Assembly: GCA_023634235.1 (NCBI GenBank)
Contig: JAMKCF010000019.1
Span: 7,319,947 to 7,383,946 of the forward strand
Source: Pisaster brevispinus
Taxonomy: Eukaryota; Echinodermata; Asteroidea; Forcipulatida; Asteriidae
Reading direction: 5' to 3'
DNA: 64,000 bases
Both the position numbers and the translations under genes were made by a program. The notes under the pieces were generated by a model. That model was not told the DNA's origin and did not search any database. It was given only the letters and a program-made list of their open reading frames with translations. Of this stretch, positions 1 to 9,437 are shown one piece after another. Numbering within the stretch: position 1 is the stretch's first letter; every line of letters starts with the position of its first letter.

Positions 1-215
1 CTCCGCTTACCGTAAGCCAAGAATCAGGGCTTACGGAAGCAGGAAATTTCACGCTTACACCAAGCGTATTTCTCCGGTTAGCAAGGAATTTTTGCTTGTG
101 CGCTTGCGTACTCCACGTTACTAGGCATTCTTTGCTTACACAGCTAGCGCAGAAATTTGGCGCTTGCAAAAAAGCAGAGAATAGTGACCGTAAGTGCAGA
201 ATTCGGCGGTAACCA
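1..215. repeat. Degenerate GCTTAC/GTAAGC-rich repeat
   Basis: Short motifs GCTTACCGTAAGC, GCTTACGGAAGC, CGCTTACACC, GCGCTTGC and AGAAATTTGGCGCTTGC recur every 20-35 bases in both orientations. A shorter relative lies at about 16.90-16.95 kb (GGTAAGCAAGG, GCTTGCGGTAAAC). It looks like decayed tandem or foldback DNA at the left edge, where the next SCCPDH intron should be. Confidence 0.5.
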
Positions 216-360
216 AAGCCATGAAATTGGGCCCAAGTAGGAACTGTTAACCCAACCCATATGCATGGCTCCGGTCTGGCATACAAACCAGGGTCACAGA
301 GGTGAAAGGCAGGGCAGAAACCACTGAGCCAACTGGAAGTGTGCTTGGAACAATTCTCAC

Positions 361-491
361 CTCTTTTCTAGTTTTGGCGTGTACTTTGGCAAGGGTTTCC
401 AGTCAAACTTTTTGCGTAGCTTGGGTAGCTCATCACTGTGGGCAAGGCCGTGAATGGCTGACTGATACGTAGTGAAGTGACCTGCAGCACC
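361..491 (-). CDS. SCCPDH: SCCPDH exon 6 (runs towards left edge)
   Basis: A 131-nt exon after the acceptor CTCCTTCCCAG, opening in phase 0 with GAAGHFTTYQSAIHGL and closing with PKYTPKLEKR before GTGAGAATTG, phase 2. It matches the family stretch that contains TWKSAIYGFGD and PKLKRR in human. No further exon is visible in positions 1-360, so the rest of the gene lies outside the window. Confidence 0.88.
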
Positions 492-3400
492 CTGGGAAGG
501 AGGAAATGCAGAAAGGGAAGTGAACAAAGAGAAAATGTGGTTTATTATTTGATAGAGAGACAATGATTTACACATCTGTAAATTATATCAGGATTGTCAA
601 ATGAACCAACTGAATAATAATGTCTTCACTTGTGGCGGTAGTTATACATTGTGTTGTTCTTGTCATCAAGAAGTTGTACTGCCTCTATATTTGCAGACAA
701 CAATAGCTGCAGGGTTTTAGTGTAAAGGTAAGTAAGATTTATCAACCTGACAGGTAACTAGTCCACATCATTAAAGGTATTATACAGAATTTGTAAGGAT
801 AAAAAAATCATTGTTTTGTTTTAGTCTAATAGCTCACTGATTATGAACTTCTTACTAGACCCATTTTTTCTTTGAAATATTTCCCCCTAAAATGAAGTCA
901 TATTCAAGAAAACTGTATCTGAAAAAGCTATTTAAAAAATGCAACAGCTGATTGTTACAACCAAAATTAAGGATGTGTTTACATTGGTTTTTCACAATTT
1001 CTCCTGACAAGCCAAATTGTCAAGGCTTTGTCATTTGATGCATGGTTGACCACACAAAACATGAACACTGTCTGTGACTATTTTATCAGCTCTACCAATC
1101 GTGTATAATACATTGAACTTACTTTCAGCCAACAAAACATATTAAACTTTAAAGAACCTTTACCATTCACAACAAAAACGCTCATAAAACCCAACCTATA
1201 TTATAATTTGCTTTAATGCAAACGATTTGGTAAAGCAATTCTACAACTGTTATCAATTTTTTTTTAAATATTACATTTATTAAATTTTTTTACAGTTACT
1301 TATTTATTCATTTCATTCTTTTTAGGGGGAAGGGGATTTACATGATTAAAAACAAAGAGTTTACTGTACCTCAGGTCCGGACTGGAGAGCGACATAACTC
1401 TCTACTGTATTCAAAATGCCTATAAACCAGAAAAAAGACTGTTTGAATAAACATGTTAAATTGTTGGATAATTTGGGGGCAATATTTTTATACAGTGTTT
1501 CCTGGGAAATGAGCACTTATTAGTGACTAGGCAAGTCACCATACCAGACAGGCTAATTTTAATCAACAAAGGCGTTGATTTTCTTCAGAGAGCAAAAAGA
1601 AATCTGAAATCAGATTAAAGTAGGAGAATACAACGCCCGAGTAATCAAATCTGTTAATTCCAAATCCATTAGAGTTTAGAATAAGATGGAAGACTATTGA
1701 CCCCCAACGTCACACGTGGCTTCTGTCTGCCACGCTCACCATTTTGGGAGCCAACTTATAAGCATGTAAAATGTGCACAACTGTAAAACACACGTTGACT
1801 CTCAAAATGGCGCAACTAAAATTAGTGTGATGATGACGACAGGTGAATTAGGTCAATATCAAATATTTGTACCTATCTATAAACATTTGAGTGAGGTAAA
1901 CACATACCTGGGAATTTCTTCTTGGTGAAGACCACCCCCATGTCGGCTGGGATGCTGTCGAATCCACAAGAACCAACAATGATAACATTGCTCTCTTTGG
2001 CTTTGGCATCGAAGTTCAGCTGAACTCCCTCCAAAAACTGCAATCAATTAGTCAATTAATCTATCAATCTGTCAATGAATCAATCGTAAAATTTTTAAGC
2101 CGCCATTTTAACAGTTGCTGCTCATAGTACCGTACAACAAGCTCTCGATAAAAGGTAGGATTTAAGCAAGGTGTGGAAAATGGCTATTGAAAGTGATTGT
2201 TTAATGTTCTGTGGAAGATGGTTCTACATCCTAGGTGCAGCAATAGAAAAGGCACAATCCCCCAACTGTGTTTGCTTCTTAGAGTGTTAAAGACTGAAAT
2301 TTTGGAGCAGAAAAGTATTTCGGATAGGTTCTTTGATGGACAATATGTCTGTGAGATAGACATGCTGGAGCTGAGGCATTAAAGCAACAGAACAGAAGCA
2401 GCAAGACCTTAAATTGAGTTTGTGATTCTACTGGTAGCAAATGCAATCTCTCCAGGATCCATGTTACATGATCAGATTTCTTTGCACAGACTACCATACA
2501 GACTGCCCAGTTTTAAAGCCAGCCTTTTTTTTTGTAGCGATAACCAGGAGTACAGAGGCAATGCCTTCCTGAAATATCAGGAATATGAAGCATCTGGTTG
2601 TCTGTTGGACACCCACAGTGGATATTACATTTGATACTTTCGATTATTGTATTATTACTATAGTATTTGATGGTAATGAAACCAAGGATGCCTCATAAGT
2701 AAACTTCATCACTGTAGCTGGCAAGCCTGAGGAAACCTGTAAACAAGGGTTCTTGCTATGTTAACCAGAAACACTGGGGTTAACCCCTACTCTTCCAGGA
2801 TAAGTGTTCTAGGTTCTTCTATATGCACTACAAATCCTAGTACACGGAACATAAGGCTTAACGTTCCACCCGATAGATGAAGTAATTATGGTAAAGCATC
2901 TTGCTCAAGGTAACAAGTGCCACGACCGAGACTCGAGCCTACACTCCGTGATTAGAAACACCAGAGCTTGAGTCCAGTACTCTTAACCACTCAGTCATAC
3001 CAATGTTGTGCACTGAGTTCAATAGTTACCTGAGGTTCACCACTTATATCAACATGATGACAGCCATTCTCTACACATGCCCTGACCACCTGTTCACCAT
3101 AGAAGCGGTACTGCAGAGAAAAAACATACATTGGCATCTTAAATTAAACACCAAACATGGCCATTCAGACTTGTGTGAAAGACTTTTAAAATGTACGTAT
3201 ATCTCCACTCAAGCCCACCCCCTTACCCCGGAATCTACATGTAGGCTACAAATTCAATACAATGGAATCATGTATTACACACATACAAAATGCACATGTA
3301 TTATATACTTTGCAAGTCACATTTTAACTCTATTCTGTAAAAAAAGAACAGTAGCCATAAACAAAAACATAAACAAAACAAATTATAAGGGAATCTTGTG

Positions 3401-6400
3401 TGAAGACGTTTCATGTTATGACACCTTGCAGTGGAAACAGCATATTTTAGATTCACATTCATTGTACACTGGAACAAAATGTGTCATTCATTAACATAAC
3501 ACACCCTTATCCACCCAGATATACATGTACTGTACATAAGCTAAATGCATTGAACGCCACGCCACATGTTTCTTTGCAGGTACAATGTACAATGAAATGA
3601 CATCATTGTCTAGACAACCACATGAACAGTGTATTGTTTAGTAACGCCATCACACAGAGCACAACAAAATTATAATATCAGTTTGGTCACCGAACTGTCC
3701 TTCAAAGATTAGATTTATAATAACTTATGTTGTTTCAGTAGTGAAATATTATCTGCATTTTAAAGATGCAAGGTCCGATTGTTCGGCCAAAATTACACAT
3801 AAATTTTGATTGAAATTTTTTTAAATAGCTTTTTATATAGATTCAAGAGTTATAAGCCTTTGTTTAAGGTATTGCATGAAAAAATCTGCCAAATGATAAC
3901 TAAAAATTAATTATTATCAGGATCCAGACATTATCTCATCAGCCAAATGTACGATTTGCATGTAACATGTATTTTGTGCACTGCTTTGTCCATGCGTGGC
4001 ATTTGTGAACATTTTTTTTTAATGTTTTGAAACAGCATCATCTGTCAAAATTCATTCCGTGGGGAAATTAACAAAAACATCAATATCTTTCAGCAAAATC
4101 GGACAATGCAACTGAATTTCTCGGGGGAAACTTGTTTCAATATATTCATTAGGCCCTATTGTATGTGAACAGATATGTTGTATCAAACATGACAGCAATG
4201 TTGAAATAAAATAATTTCAGTCAATCAATTGGATTCAGGGTGTGTTGGCTATGTACAAACTCACCATCAAAATATAACTTGGGGCCAACTACATGAAACA
4301 TTTACAATTTACCGCTACAAAATTTAGATGAAGTTACATTCTGAAAAATAGTATTAGCTGTTGCAAACTGCTTACCAACCAAAAGGACCTATGGTATAAA
4401 TGCAAAAAAATAGTTAGTGGCTTGACGTTTCGACCCTAACAGAAGGTCGAAACGTCAGGCCACTAACTATTTTTTTGAAGTTACATTCTATCAAAATTTG
4501 TTTTTTCCATTGAGTAAATTAAGTCAACTTCTCTGCTGTACTTTTTAATTCAACATAATCAACCAAACTGAAAATGTCATCAAATTTCCTGTGATCCAAT
4601 TATAGTGACAACAATGCACAATGATTGATGTTTTAGAAGGGATTCTGTGCACACTCCAATGCAGAGCTGCTTATTTTGACTGCAGCAATCGAATGAAGAT
4701 TTGGGGGGGGGTCTGAACAATGCTAAATTACAGTTTCGGATAGACATCACTATATTACTGAAGAATTGGTGCTAGTTTGAACTTTGTTATCAGTGTGAGC
4801 TTTCAGATTGAAACAAAATATTTTGTAAATTAAATGTATTAATTTAACTCGTACTTTTGTCTAAGTTAAAGAAACAGCAAAAGGACATGACTTGAATTCC
4901 TAGACCCATCTATGGTTGAACACTCACCGGTCCTACACAGTTGAGCAACACTTTGCCTTGGCCACACATATCATCCATGGATTGGTGATCATTAACATTA
5001 GCGACCAGTACACCCACATCCTTTAAATCTTTACCTGTAAAAACAGAGCCAAATAAAAGACCTAAGTCTGCTTGTCCCTGAACGCAGGCCTGGAATTTCA
5101 TCTTGGAGAGGGTAAGGCTAAGGCCATTTTTTATTTCGCAAAAGGCACCTCCATTGGAAAATCTTAAAGTGTGAGGGAGACTTTTGGAGGGACACCAAGG
5201 CCAAGACCAGGGAAACAGAGACCATGGCCTAGGTGTAATTCCAGACCTGCGAACTTGTTCCAATAGCTTCAGCCAGAATTTTGAAATAAAGCATACAAAT
5301 TTCTCATTTTATTTTTAAATATTCACAGGTTGTAATTGTACAATGTTTGTATGAAATGACAGAAAAACCAGGGTATCAGAAACTAACTTCAATTCAATAT
5401 ATACTGGGATTCCAAAAGATACAAGGACTAACAAGCACGACACCTCTCTGTTTCAAATGTATTATGTAAATTTGTAAAATTCAACATGGAATTAGGATTT
5501 GCAATTTTATAGATTTTTAATTTGACATAAATTGGTGGATATTAAAGCTTCCCAAGTTATTCAGACAAAGAGCGAGTTGCTAGTGGAATACAAAAACAAA
5601 TTATAGCACTTCTGCATCAATATCATAAGCAATGAGGCTGAAGGCCAAGTTGCGTACGTGGGGTGCAGATGCACTTTACCTTTTCCATAATCCACTAGCA
5701 TGCGCAAAATGATGAATTTATCCTTCACCAAACTCGCAACAAAACTTGAAATTAAATTTACACAGGTTCGTTTTATTGTTTATAGGATTACAACAATCGA
5801 ACATTTCCAAAAACCAAAGGTTTACAGTCCCTTTAAAAGAAGAATGCCAATTTATTGTATATTTGTGACCGAAAATATTATCTTATCCACTTTGAAGTTG
5901 TCACGCAGATAAGATAATGATAAGATTAAGCCTGGTACTTCCTCCTAAGTTACTTTTTATTCCAGTTAAATGTAAAGACCTAATAATCATGATAAATACA
6001 TTATTATGTAGTTTTGCATCCACTGCAGAACAGGAGGACCCACACAATCAGTCTAATGGATTTCACTAATTGATTGAAAGACAATGGTAAAAATAAATGG
6101 GAAATGTAGCTCAATGTCAAATGATTAGAATAGCTCCTAAATTGTGTTATGGTCACACGAGCAGTGTTGGAGGAATGCTTGAGAGTCTCAACTGGCAAAC
6201 CCTGTGGAAGAAAGACATTAAATACCTAGATCCATGTCCTTCAAAATCCACCGTGGTCTTTTGCCATACAATCTTTAAAATATGTCCAAATCCTCTCATA
6301 CAGAAAATTATCATGCATGCTTTCAACTTGGACCAAAGATTACAAGATGTAGTTTTTTGCTCTGAAGACCATCAGTCAGTGGACTGGAATATCCTGCCAT

Positions 6401-7266
6401 AATCTACCTTTACAAGCCTCCACCCTAGAACAGTTCAAATGCCTCCTACATGTAAATGTTTCACCATCCAAATAGTTTCCTACTTTTCTTACTTTTTTGC
6501 ACAGTCCATGAAATAGAACTAGTGACAACTCATTATTCAACTGATAACTCACACAGTCAAACTACATCAGCACAAGTTACAACCTAAGCATAGTTACAAG
6601 CACTAGAGCCGATGACTACATGTGTAGCTACATACAGTACTCCCAGACTACCCTACTTCCCTTTTTCTTATTTTAACAAAAAGAAATGTAGGCCTACTGC
6701 CCTCATCATTAATACTTCACTTGGACAGTGGACTAAATCCAGCATCAACAAATTCAAGTTGAAAAGGTAGGTCCATTTTATTTTTAGCCCCACATGTGTG
6801 GCCGAGTGTAAGAGAACCTAGCCATGCAAGCCCTGGTATGTGGGACTGTTGGTGGTAGGACATCAGTCTCCATTGTCAATGTCACTGTCAATGTCACTGT
6901 CACTGTCACTGTCTGTCAGTGGCGGTGCAAGAACGGAGACTGACATCTTACACAGTTCAGGAGTTGCATGTCTTACCCAGGCCAGGATGCCAGTGCTAGT
7001 GTGAACCCTTATTACTTTATAAAGGTTCACACACTTACTTGGCCACAGTTAATGACATGAATCATATGATTAGGCCGACCTGTGACTTCCCCAGCCTCCT
7101 TCAATACCGCTTGGAGTTTCTCCTGATTTCTGCCAGCTATGGCCCATGTCAAGCCCGGCTCTTCATCGGTAACTCTGGCCAACTCTTGCACCACAAACTG
7201 GCCGGTGAATCCACTTGCACCGAAGACGATTATACCATAGGCGCGACCATCGCTTGAAGTCACCAT
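361..7266 (-). CDS. SCCPDH: Saccharopine dehydrogenase-like oxidoreductase, 5' half of a spliced gene (partial)
   Basis: This is the 5' part of a gene whose product matches the SCCPDH family, a Rossmann-fold protein related to saccharopine reductase and found on lipid droplets or mitochondria in animals; its enzymatic activity is not settled. Six exons join as 7266-7039, 5020-4928 (or from 5034), 3110-3030, 2037-1908, 1419-1370 and 491-361, giving about 237 of the usual roughly 430 residues. Visible landmarks are the nucleotide-binding GASGFTG loop near residue 15, LLNCVGP, YRFYGE, VDISGEPQ, GFDSIPADMGV and ESYVALQSGPE, all in the same order as in the vertebrate protein recalled from memory. 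Every junction has GT/AG ends, and phases agree except at exon 1 to exon 2, where alternative sites must be considered. The last exon ends in phase 2 and the gene runs off the left edge. Identification is strong; exact exon 2 start is uncertain. Confidence 0.93.
1370..1419 (-). CDS. SCCPDH: SCCPDH exon 5 (ESYVALQSGPE)
   Basis: A 50-nt exon bounded by TGGTTTATAG and GTACAG. Joined in phase 1 to exon 4, it reads GILNTVESYVALQSGPE, which aligns with the vertebrate segment ending in HSGPEG. It ends in phase 0, exactly what exon 6 requires. The consistent phases on both sides make this short exon convincing. Confidence 0.88.
1908..2037 (-). CDS. SCCPDH: SCCPDH exon 4 (GFDSIPADMGV)
   Basis: This 130-nt exon begins in phase 0 after TTGATTGCAG and ends in phase 1 before GTATGTG. 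It encodes FLEGVQLNFDAKAKESNVII, then VGSCGFDSIPADMGVVFTKK. The GFDSIPADLG signature is one of the most conserved parts of the family, so assignment is firm. The intron side of the acceptor is rich in TCAAT-like repeats (2041-2085). Confidence 0.92.
2790..3002 (-). mobile_element. tRNA-Leu-derived SINE
   Basis: On the minus strand from 3002 the sequence begins with a tRNA-like head. It has an A-box-like GACTGAGTGGTTAAGAG, an anticodon arm TGGACTCAAGCTCTGG that matches tRNA-Leu(CAA), and a B-box-like GGCTCGAGTCTC. After it comes TTACCTTGAGCAAG and related sequence, which resembles the conserved central domain of Deu/V-type SINEs. The left boundary is approximate. It lies in the SCCPDH intron just after exon 3. 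Confidence 0.7.
3030..3110 (-). CDS. SCCPDH: SCCPDH exon 3 (YRFYGE ... DISGEPQ)
   Basis: This 81-nt, phase 0 to 0 exon lies between an acceptor TTTTCTCTGCAG and a donor GTAACT. It encodes 27 residues starting YRFYGEQVVRAC and ending VDISGEPQ. These match the vertebrate SCCPDH residues that follow LNCVGP closely. The exon is too short to be found as a long open frame and was recognised from homology and splice sites. A tRNA-derived SINE begins about 27 nt beyond its donor. Confidence 0.9.
3758..4110. mobile_element. Foldback repeat family A, copy 1
   Basis: The left end reads TTTAAAGATGCAAGGTCCGATT; its partial inverse, AAAATCGGACAATGCA, occurs at 4095-4110. The core shares ACATTATCTCATCAGCC and GCATGTAACATGTATTTTG with a second copy near 12.3 kb. 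The shared core and inverted ends suggest a non-autonomous DNA element. Boundaries are approximate. Confidence 0.55.
4403..4477. repeat. Near-perfect foldback (MITE-like hairpin)
   Basis: Two arms of about 32 bases, AAAAAATAGTTAGTGGC plus TGACGTTTCGACC on the left and the reverse complement on the right, flank a loop of about 9 bases. Only one or two positions in the arms differ. It lies in the SCCPDH intron between exons 2 and 3. The size and high arm identity suggest a young foldback or terminal-repeat-only element. Confidence 0.75.
4928..5020 (-). CDS. SCCPDH: SCCPDH exon 2 (ends in LLNCVGP)
   Basis: Encodes VGVLVANVND, then DDMCGQGKVLLNCVGP, matching the family segment around the second Rossmann strand. 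The donor GTGAGT lies at 4927-4922 and leaves phase 0. Two acceptors are possible. The better one (TTTTTACAG, exon from 5034) needs one carried base and would shift the frame after the strong exon 1 donor. The weaker one 14 bases inside (TTTAAAG, exon from 5020) keeps the frame. The coordinates given use the in-frame choice. A foldback element sits 48 bases upstream of the acceptor. Confidence 0.75.
5083..5251. mobile_element. Foldback/MITE-like element beside SCCPDH exon 2
   Basis: Ends are inverted: CGCAGGCCTGGAATT at 5083-5097 and AATTCCAGACCTGCG at 5237-5251, one mismatch in 15. The interior carries CTAAGGCCATT near one end and CCATGGCCTAGG near the other, extending the fold imperfectly. 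It lies 48 bases upstream of the exon 2 acceptor in gene orientation. Confidence 0.6.
6097..6460 (+). pseudogene. CR1/L2-like non-LTR retrotransposon fragment (end of reverse transcriptase ORF)
   Basis: The plus strand encodes QMIRIAPKLC, then GMLESLNWQTLWKKDI, and, after a frame change near 6400, TLEQFKCLL. These resemble the extreme C-terminal region of CR1/L2/Jockey-type ORF2 proteins, where motifs like AARV...LGWxxLxxRR and WNxLP...SLxxFKxxL are usual. The copy is short, frame-disrupted and lies in SCCPDH intron 1, antisense to the gene. It is a dead fossil fragment. Family assignment is by remembered pattern only. Confidence 0.5.
6872..6919. repeat. TGTCAC / TGTCAA hexamer repeat
   Basis: About seven tandem hexamers of the TGTCAC type lie in SCCPDH intron 1. 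They are flanked by inverted-looking CATCAGTCTCC and GGAGACTGACATC, so the repeat may be the loop of a larger fold. Confidence 0.7.
7039..7266 (-). CDS. SCCPDH: SCCPDH exon 1 (start codon, Rossmann loop)
   Basis: Encodes 76 residues from an ATG with a favourable context (A at -3, G at +4). The segment IIVFGASGFTGQFVVQEL carries the dinucleotide-binding glycine pattern, and LTWAIAGRNQEKLQAVL follows as in vertebrate homologues. A strong donor, CAA followed by GTAAGT, lies at 7038-7033, so the exon ends in phase 0. A second, weak GT at 7079-7078 would end it in phase 1 at 7080. The residues GRP just after that point also occur in the human protein at the same place, which favours the longer form. 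Confidence 0.9.
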
Positions 7267-7570
7267 TTTGTCAAAAATGTTCCAGTTCTTGATTGTAGCT
7301 GTGATGTGCGTTACACGCTTTTATCAGTTTGCTGAGAGAGAGTTCTTCAAATTCCTCGGGCTGATCAAAAATAATTTGTGCAACGCAAAGTCGAGACTAG
7401 ACATAGGGAGAGAAGGAAGGGAGAGGGCATGCACTCAATCGAGCTCCCGTGCGTTTGTGTCACACGTCAACATCAGCATTACAGCGCCACCCAGTGACCA
7501 CAAAATATGGTGAAGTTATTGGCGATTTTGTGGACTCTCGTACGAGGAGCTCGTCGATCGACGAGTGGGG
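7267..7570 (-). promoter_or_regulatory. Presumed SCCPDH 5' UTR and promoter region
   Basis: The 300 bases upstream of the SCCPDH start codon are visibly richer in CpG than the flanks and contain no TATA box that I can defend. At 7537-7565 three palindromes overlap or abut: CTCGTACGAG, GAGCTC and CTCGTCGATCGACGAG. The transcription start cannot be placed from sequence alone. Calling it a promoter is inference from position and CpG content. Confidence 0.4.
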
Positions 7571-8488
7571 GTCAATTTTGCAGAAGAAGCGAGAGTAAGA
7601 AATCAAAGATATAAATTTTGTTTGTCATGAAAACAAAACATGTTCAAAGTCTTTGCGATTTTAATGGCGCTGACTATAACTACGTGTATCTGAACAAACT
7701 GAAGTTCCCTTTATAACTTTCATAATTGTAATGTTTATTATTGAAACCGGAATTGTTAGGTTTTTCCGCTTGACGAATTTCGACAGATGATGCCGCACAC
7801 AACTAACAACTTACAAATTTTCGCATAACGTGCCAAAAACGCGGGGTATGGGGAGTTAGAAGGTTTTGCAAATGAAGGCCCAAATGTAGCCATTTGGTAA
7901 ATATTTGCGTTCATTTTCTTCTTCTTCTTTCGCACAATTTTTTAAAGTTTTGAGTGGACTTTTCTTTTCTTTTCTTTTATTTAGTGGGGGACTTTTGGGG
8001 AGGGGGAGTTTGGAACCCCCCCCCCCCCGTAATGGGCCTGGCTAGAGCCTATTATTATTATTATTTGCGCATTGTTTGTGGCAATACCATGCAAAAAGCT
8101 TAAATTAAATACAAATTTTTCGAATCCATAAAAATAGCTATTGCAAATATAAATCTAAATTATTCGGGTCAAGTCGGTCAAAAACTCACCTAGCATCTTT
8201 TCAATTGATAAAAAAAAAACCACCCAGGTTTGTAAATGGCCTTACAATAAACGTAAACTATGTAATGCCATTTAAAAACTTGGTGTTTGTTGGGGTTTTT
8301 TCAATTTTTATTGAATAATTAACTAGTTAACTTGTTTGTTTATAATTTTCAATTTTCTGTATACTTAAATTGTACAAAAGTTGCAGAAATATTATTTCAA
8401 AAGCAAAGTAGAAGGCTTTCCATTCCGTACAAAATTGCCAGGGTTGACCCTGACAGCAAGCTCCGACCGCGGCCGGTCATCGTAAAGA

Positions 8489-8541
8489 GCGCCCTCTGTT
8501 GAAAATGAGAAGCACCAATTGATTTTTTTTTTCAGAGGGCG
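8489..8541. repeat. Short hairpin with CGCCCTCTG / CAGAGGGCG arms
   Basis: Nine-base perfect arms at 8490-8498 and 8533-8541 flank 34 bases. The end sequence GCGCCCTCTG resembles the ends of small inverted-repeat elements common in invertebrate genomes. It may be a miniature element or a chance hairpin. Confidence 0.4.
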
Positions 8542-8814
8542 TAATTAATTCGTAATGTAAAGTTTCAGGTTCGCTAATTGATGCGGAACGCTTCGTGGGA
8601 AACGGGTGGATGCAGGGATTCATGAATTACGGTGAATAGAAGACACAAATGGAATACAAATATAACGTTCGCCAAATCCTTATAATAATTTTATTCCAAT
8701 CTCCTGGTCTCTCAATCATACGTCTTTCCTCCTCAACAGCAAAATCCCAACTGCCTTATTTCTTAATAACTTCTACTTAATTCCAATTAATAATATTATT
8801 TTTTTAGTTCTATC

Positions 8815-8855
8815 GCATGCGCGCATATGCGTTCACGCATGCACGCACGCACACA
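8815..8855. repeat. Alternating purine-pyrimidine tract (Z-DNA-prone)
   Basis: GCATGCGCGCATATGCGT, one interrupting T, then CACGCATGCACGCACGCACA and a further CA give about 40 bases of almost unbroken purine-pyrimidine alternation. Such tracts can adopt Z-DNA under negative supercoiling. It lies about 1.55 kb upstream of the SCCPDH start codon. Confidence 0.65.
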
Positions 8856-9111
8856 GCTTTTCACAACTATAATTTCACATCACTACAGTAATAACGGAGA
8901 ATATTGTATCAGATTAACCCATGAACGGAAACAATTATCGGAAATGTTTCTCCATAAATGGTCCCCTAAGAGTTTTTTTTCACAAGCCACCAGAGTCTTG
9001 CTTAAGAGAAATTTCAGTAATTGTGAACATTCATCACCGTTATTGTTGTGTGTGGAGTGTGTTTGTACTTTTTTCTACCTCCATGTTTGCACGGTATTTC
9101 ATTTCATGCCT

Positions 9112-9437
9112 TTGGTTTTTGGAACCCTTCAATTGTTTTAACCCAATATAAATGTAGATATACACAATAAAACTAAATATCGCGAAAAATCCGGAGCTAT
9201 TGTGCCCACGCAGGAAGAAAAACCCGTAAATGGAATACACAATCAGAGAAACGTTTGAACTTGGATTCAAATTTTGGGGGAGAAACAATTATAACTTTTC
9301 CCATAACCACATTACTTCGAAGTGAAATGATTCAAAATTCTTTATACTATCGGAAGCTGCTGTACTTCTAACCAAGTAAATTTTTATTGCCATTAACTTT
9401 AAGAGTAATTACCAAACGTATACAGACCCTTTAAGGT
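9112..9437. repeat. Dispersed repeat family B, copy 1
   Basis: Shares order and sequence with 13315-13668: AAATGTAGATATA, CCCACGCAGGAAGAA, GGAATACACAATC, GAGAAACGTTT, ATTCAAATTTTGGGG, AAGTGAAATG, GCTGCTGTACTT, TTTTTATTGCCATTAA and ACCAAACGTATACAGACCCT. The 3' end ACAGACCCTTTA is sharp in both copies. No coding capacity is seen, so it may be a SINE-like or non-autonomous DNA element. Confidence 0.75.

Noticed and set aside
2900..3002. Possible tRNA-Leu gene
   Set aside because: The tRNA-like head continues directly into SINE body sequence shared with another copy, and the acceptor stem is degraded.
5035..5263. Upstream extension of the frame before SCCPDH exon 2 as coding sequence
   Set aside because: It reads through a foldback element and has no similarity to the family.
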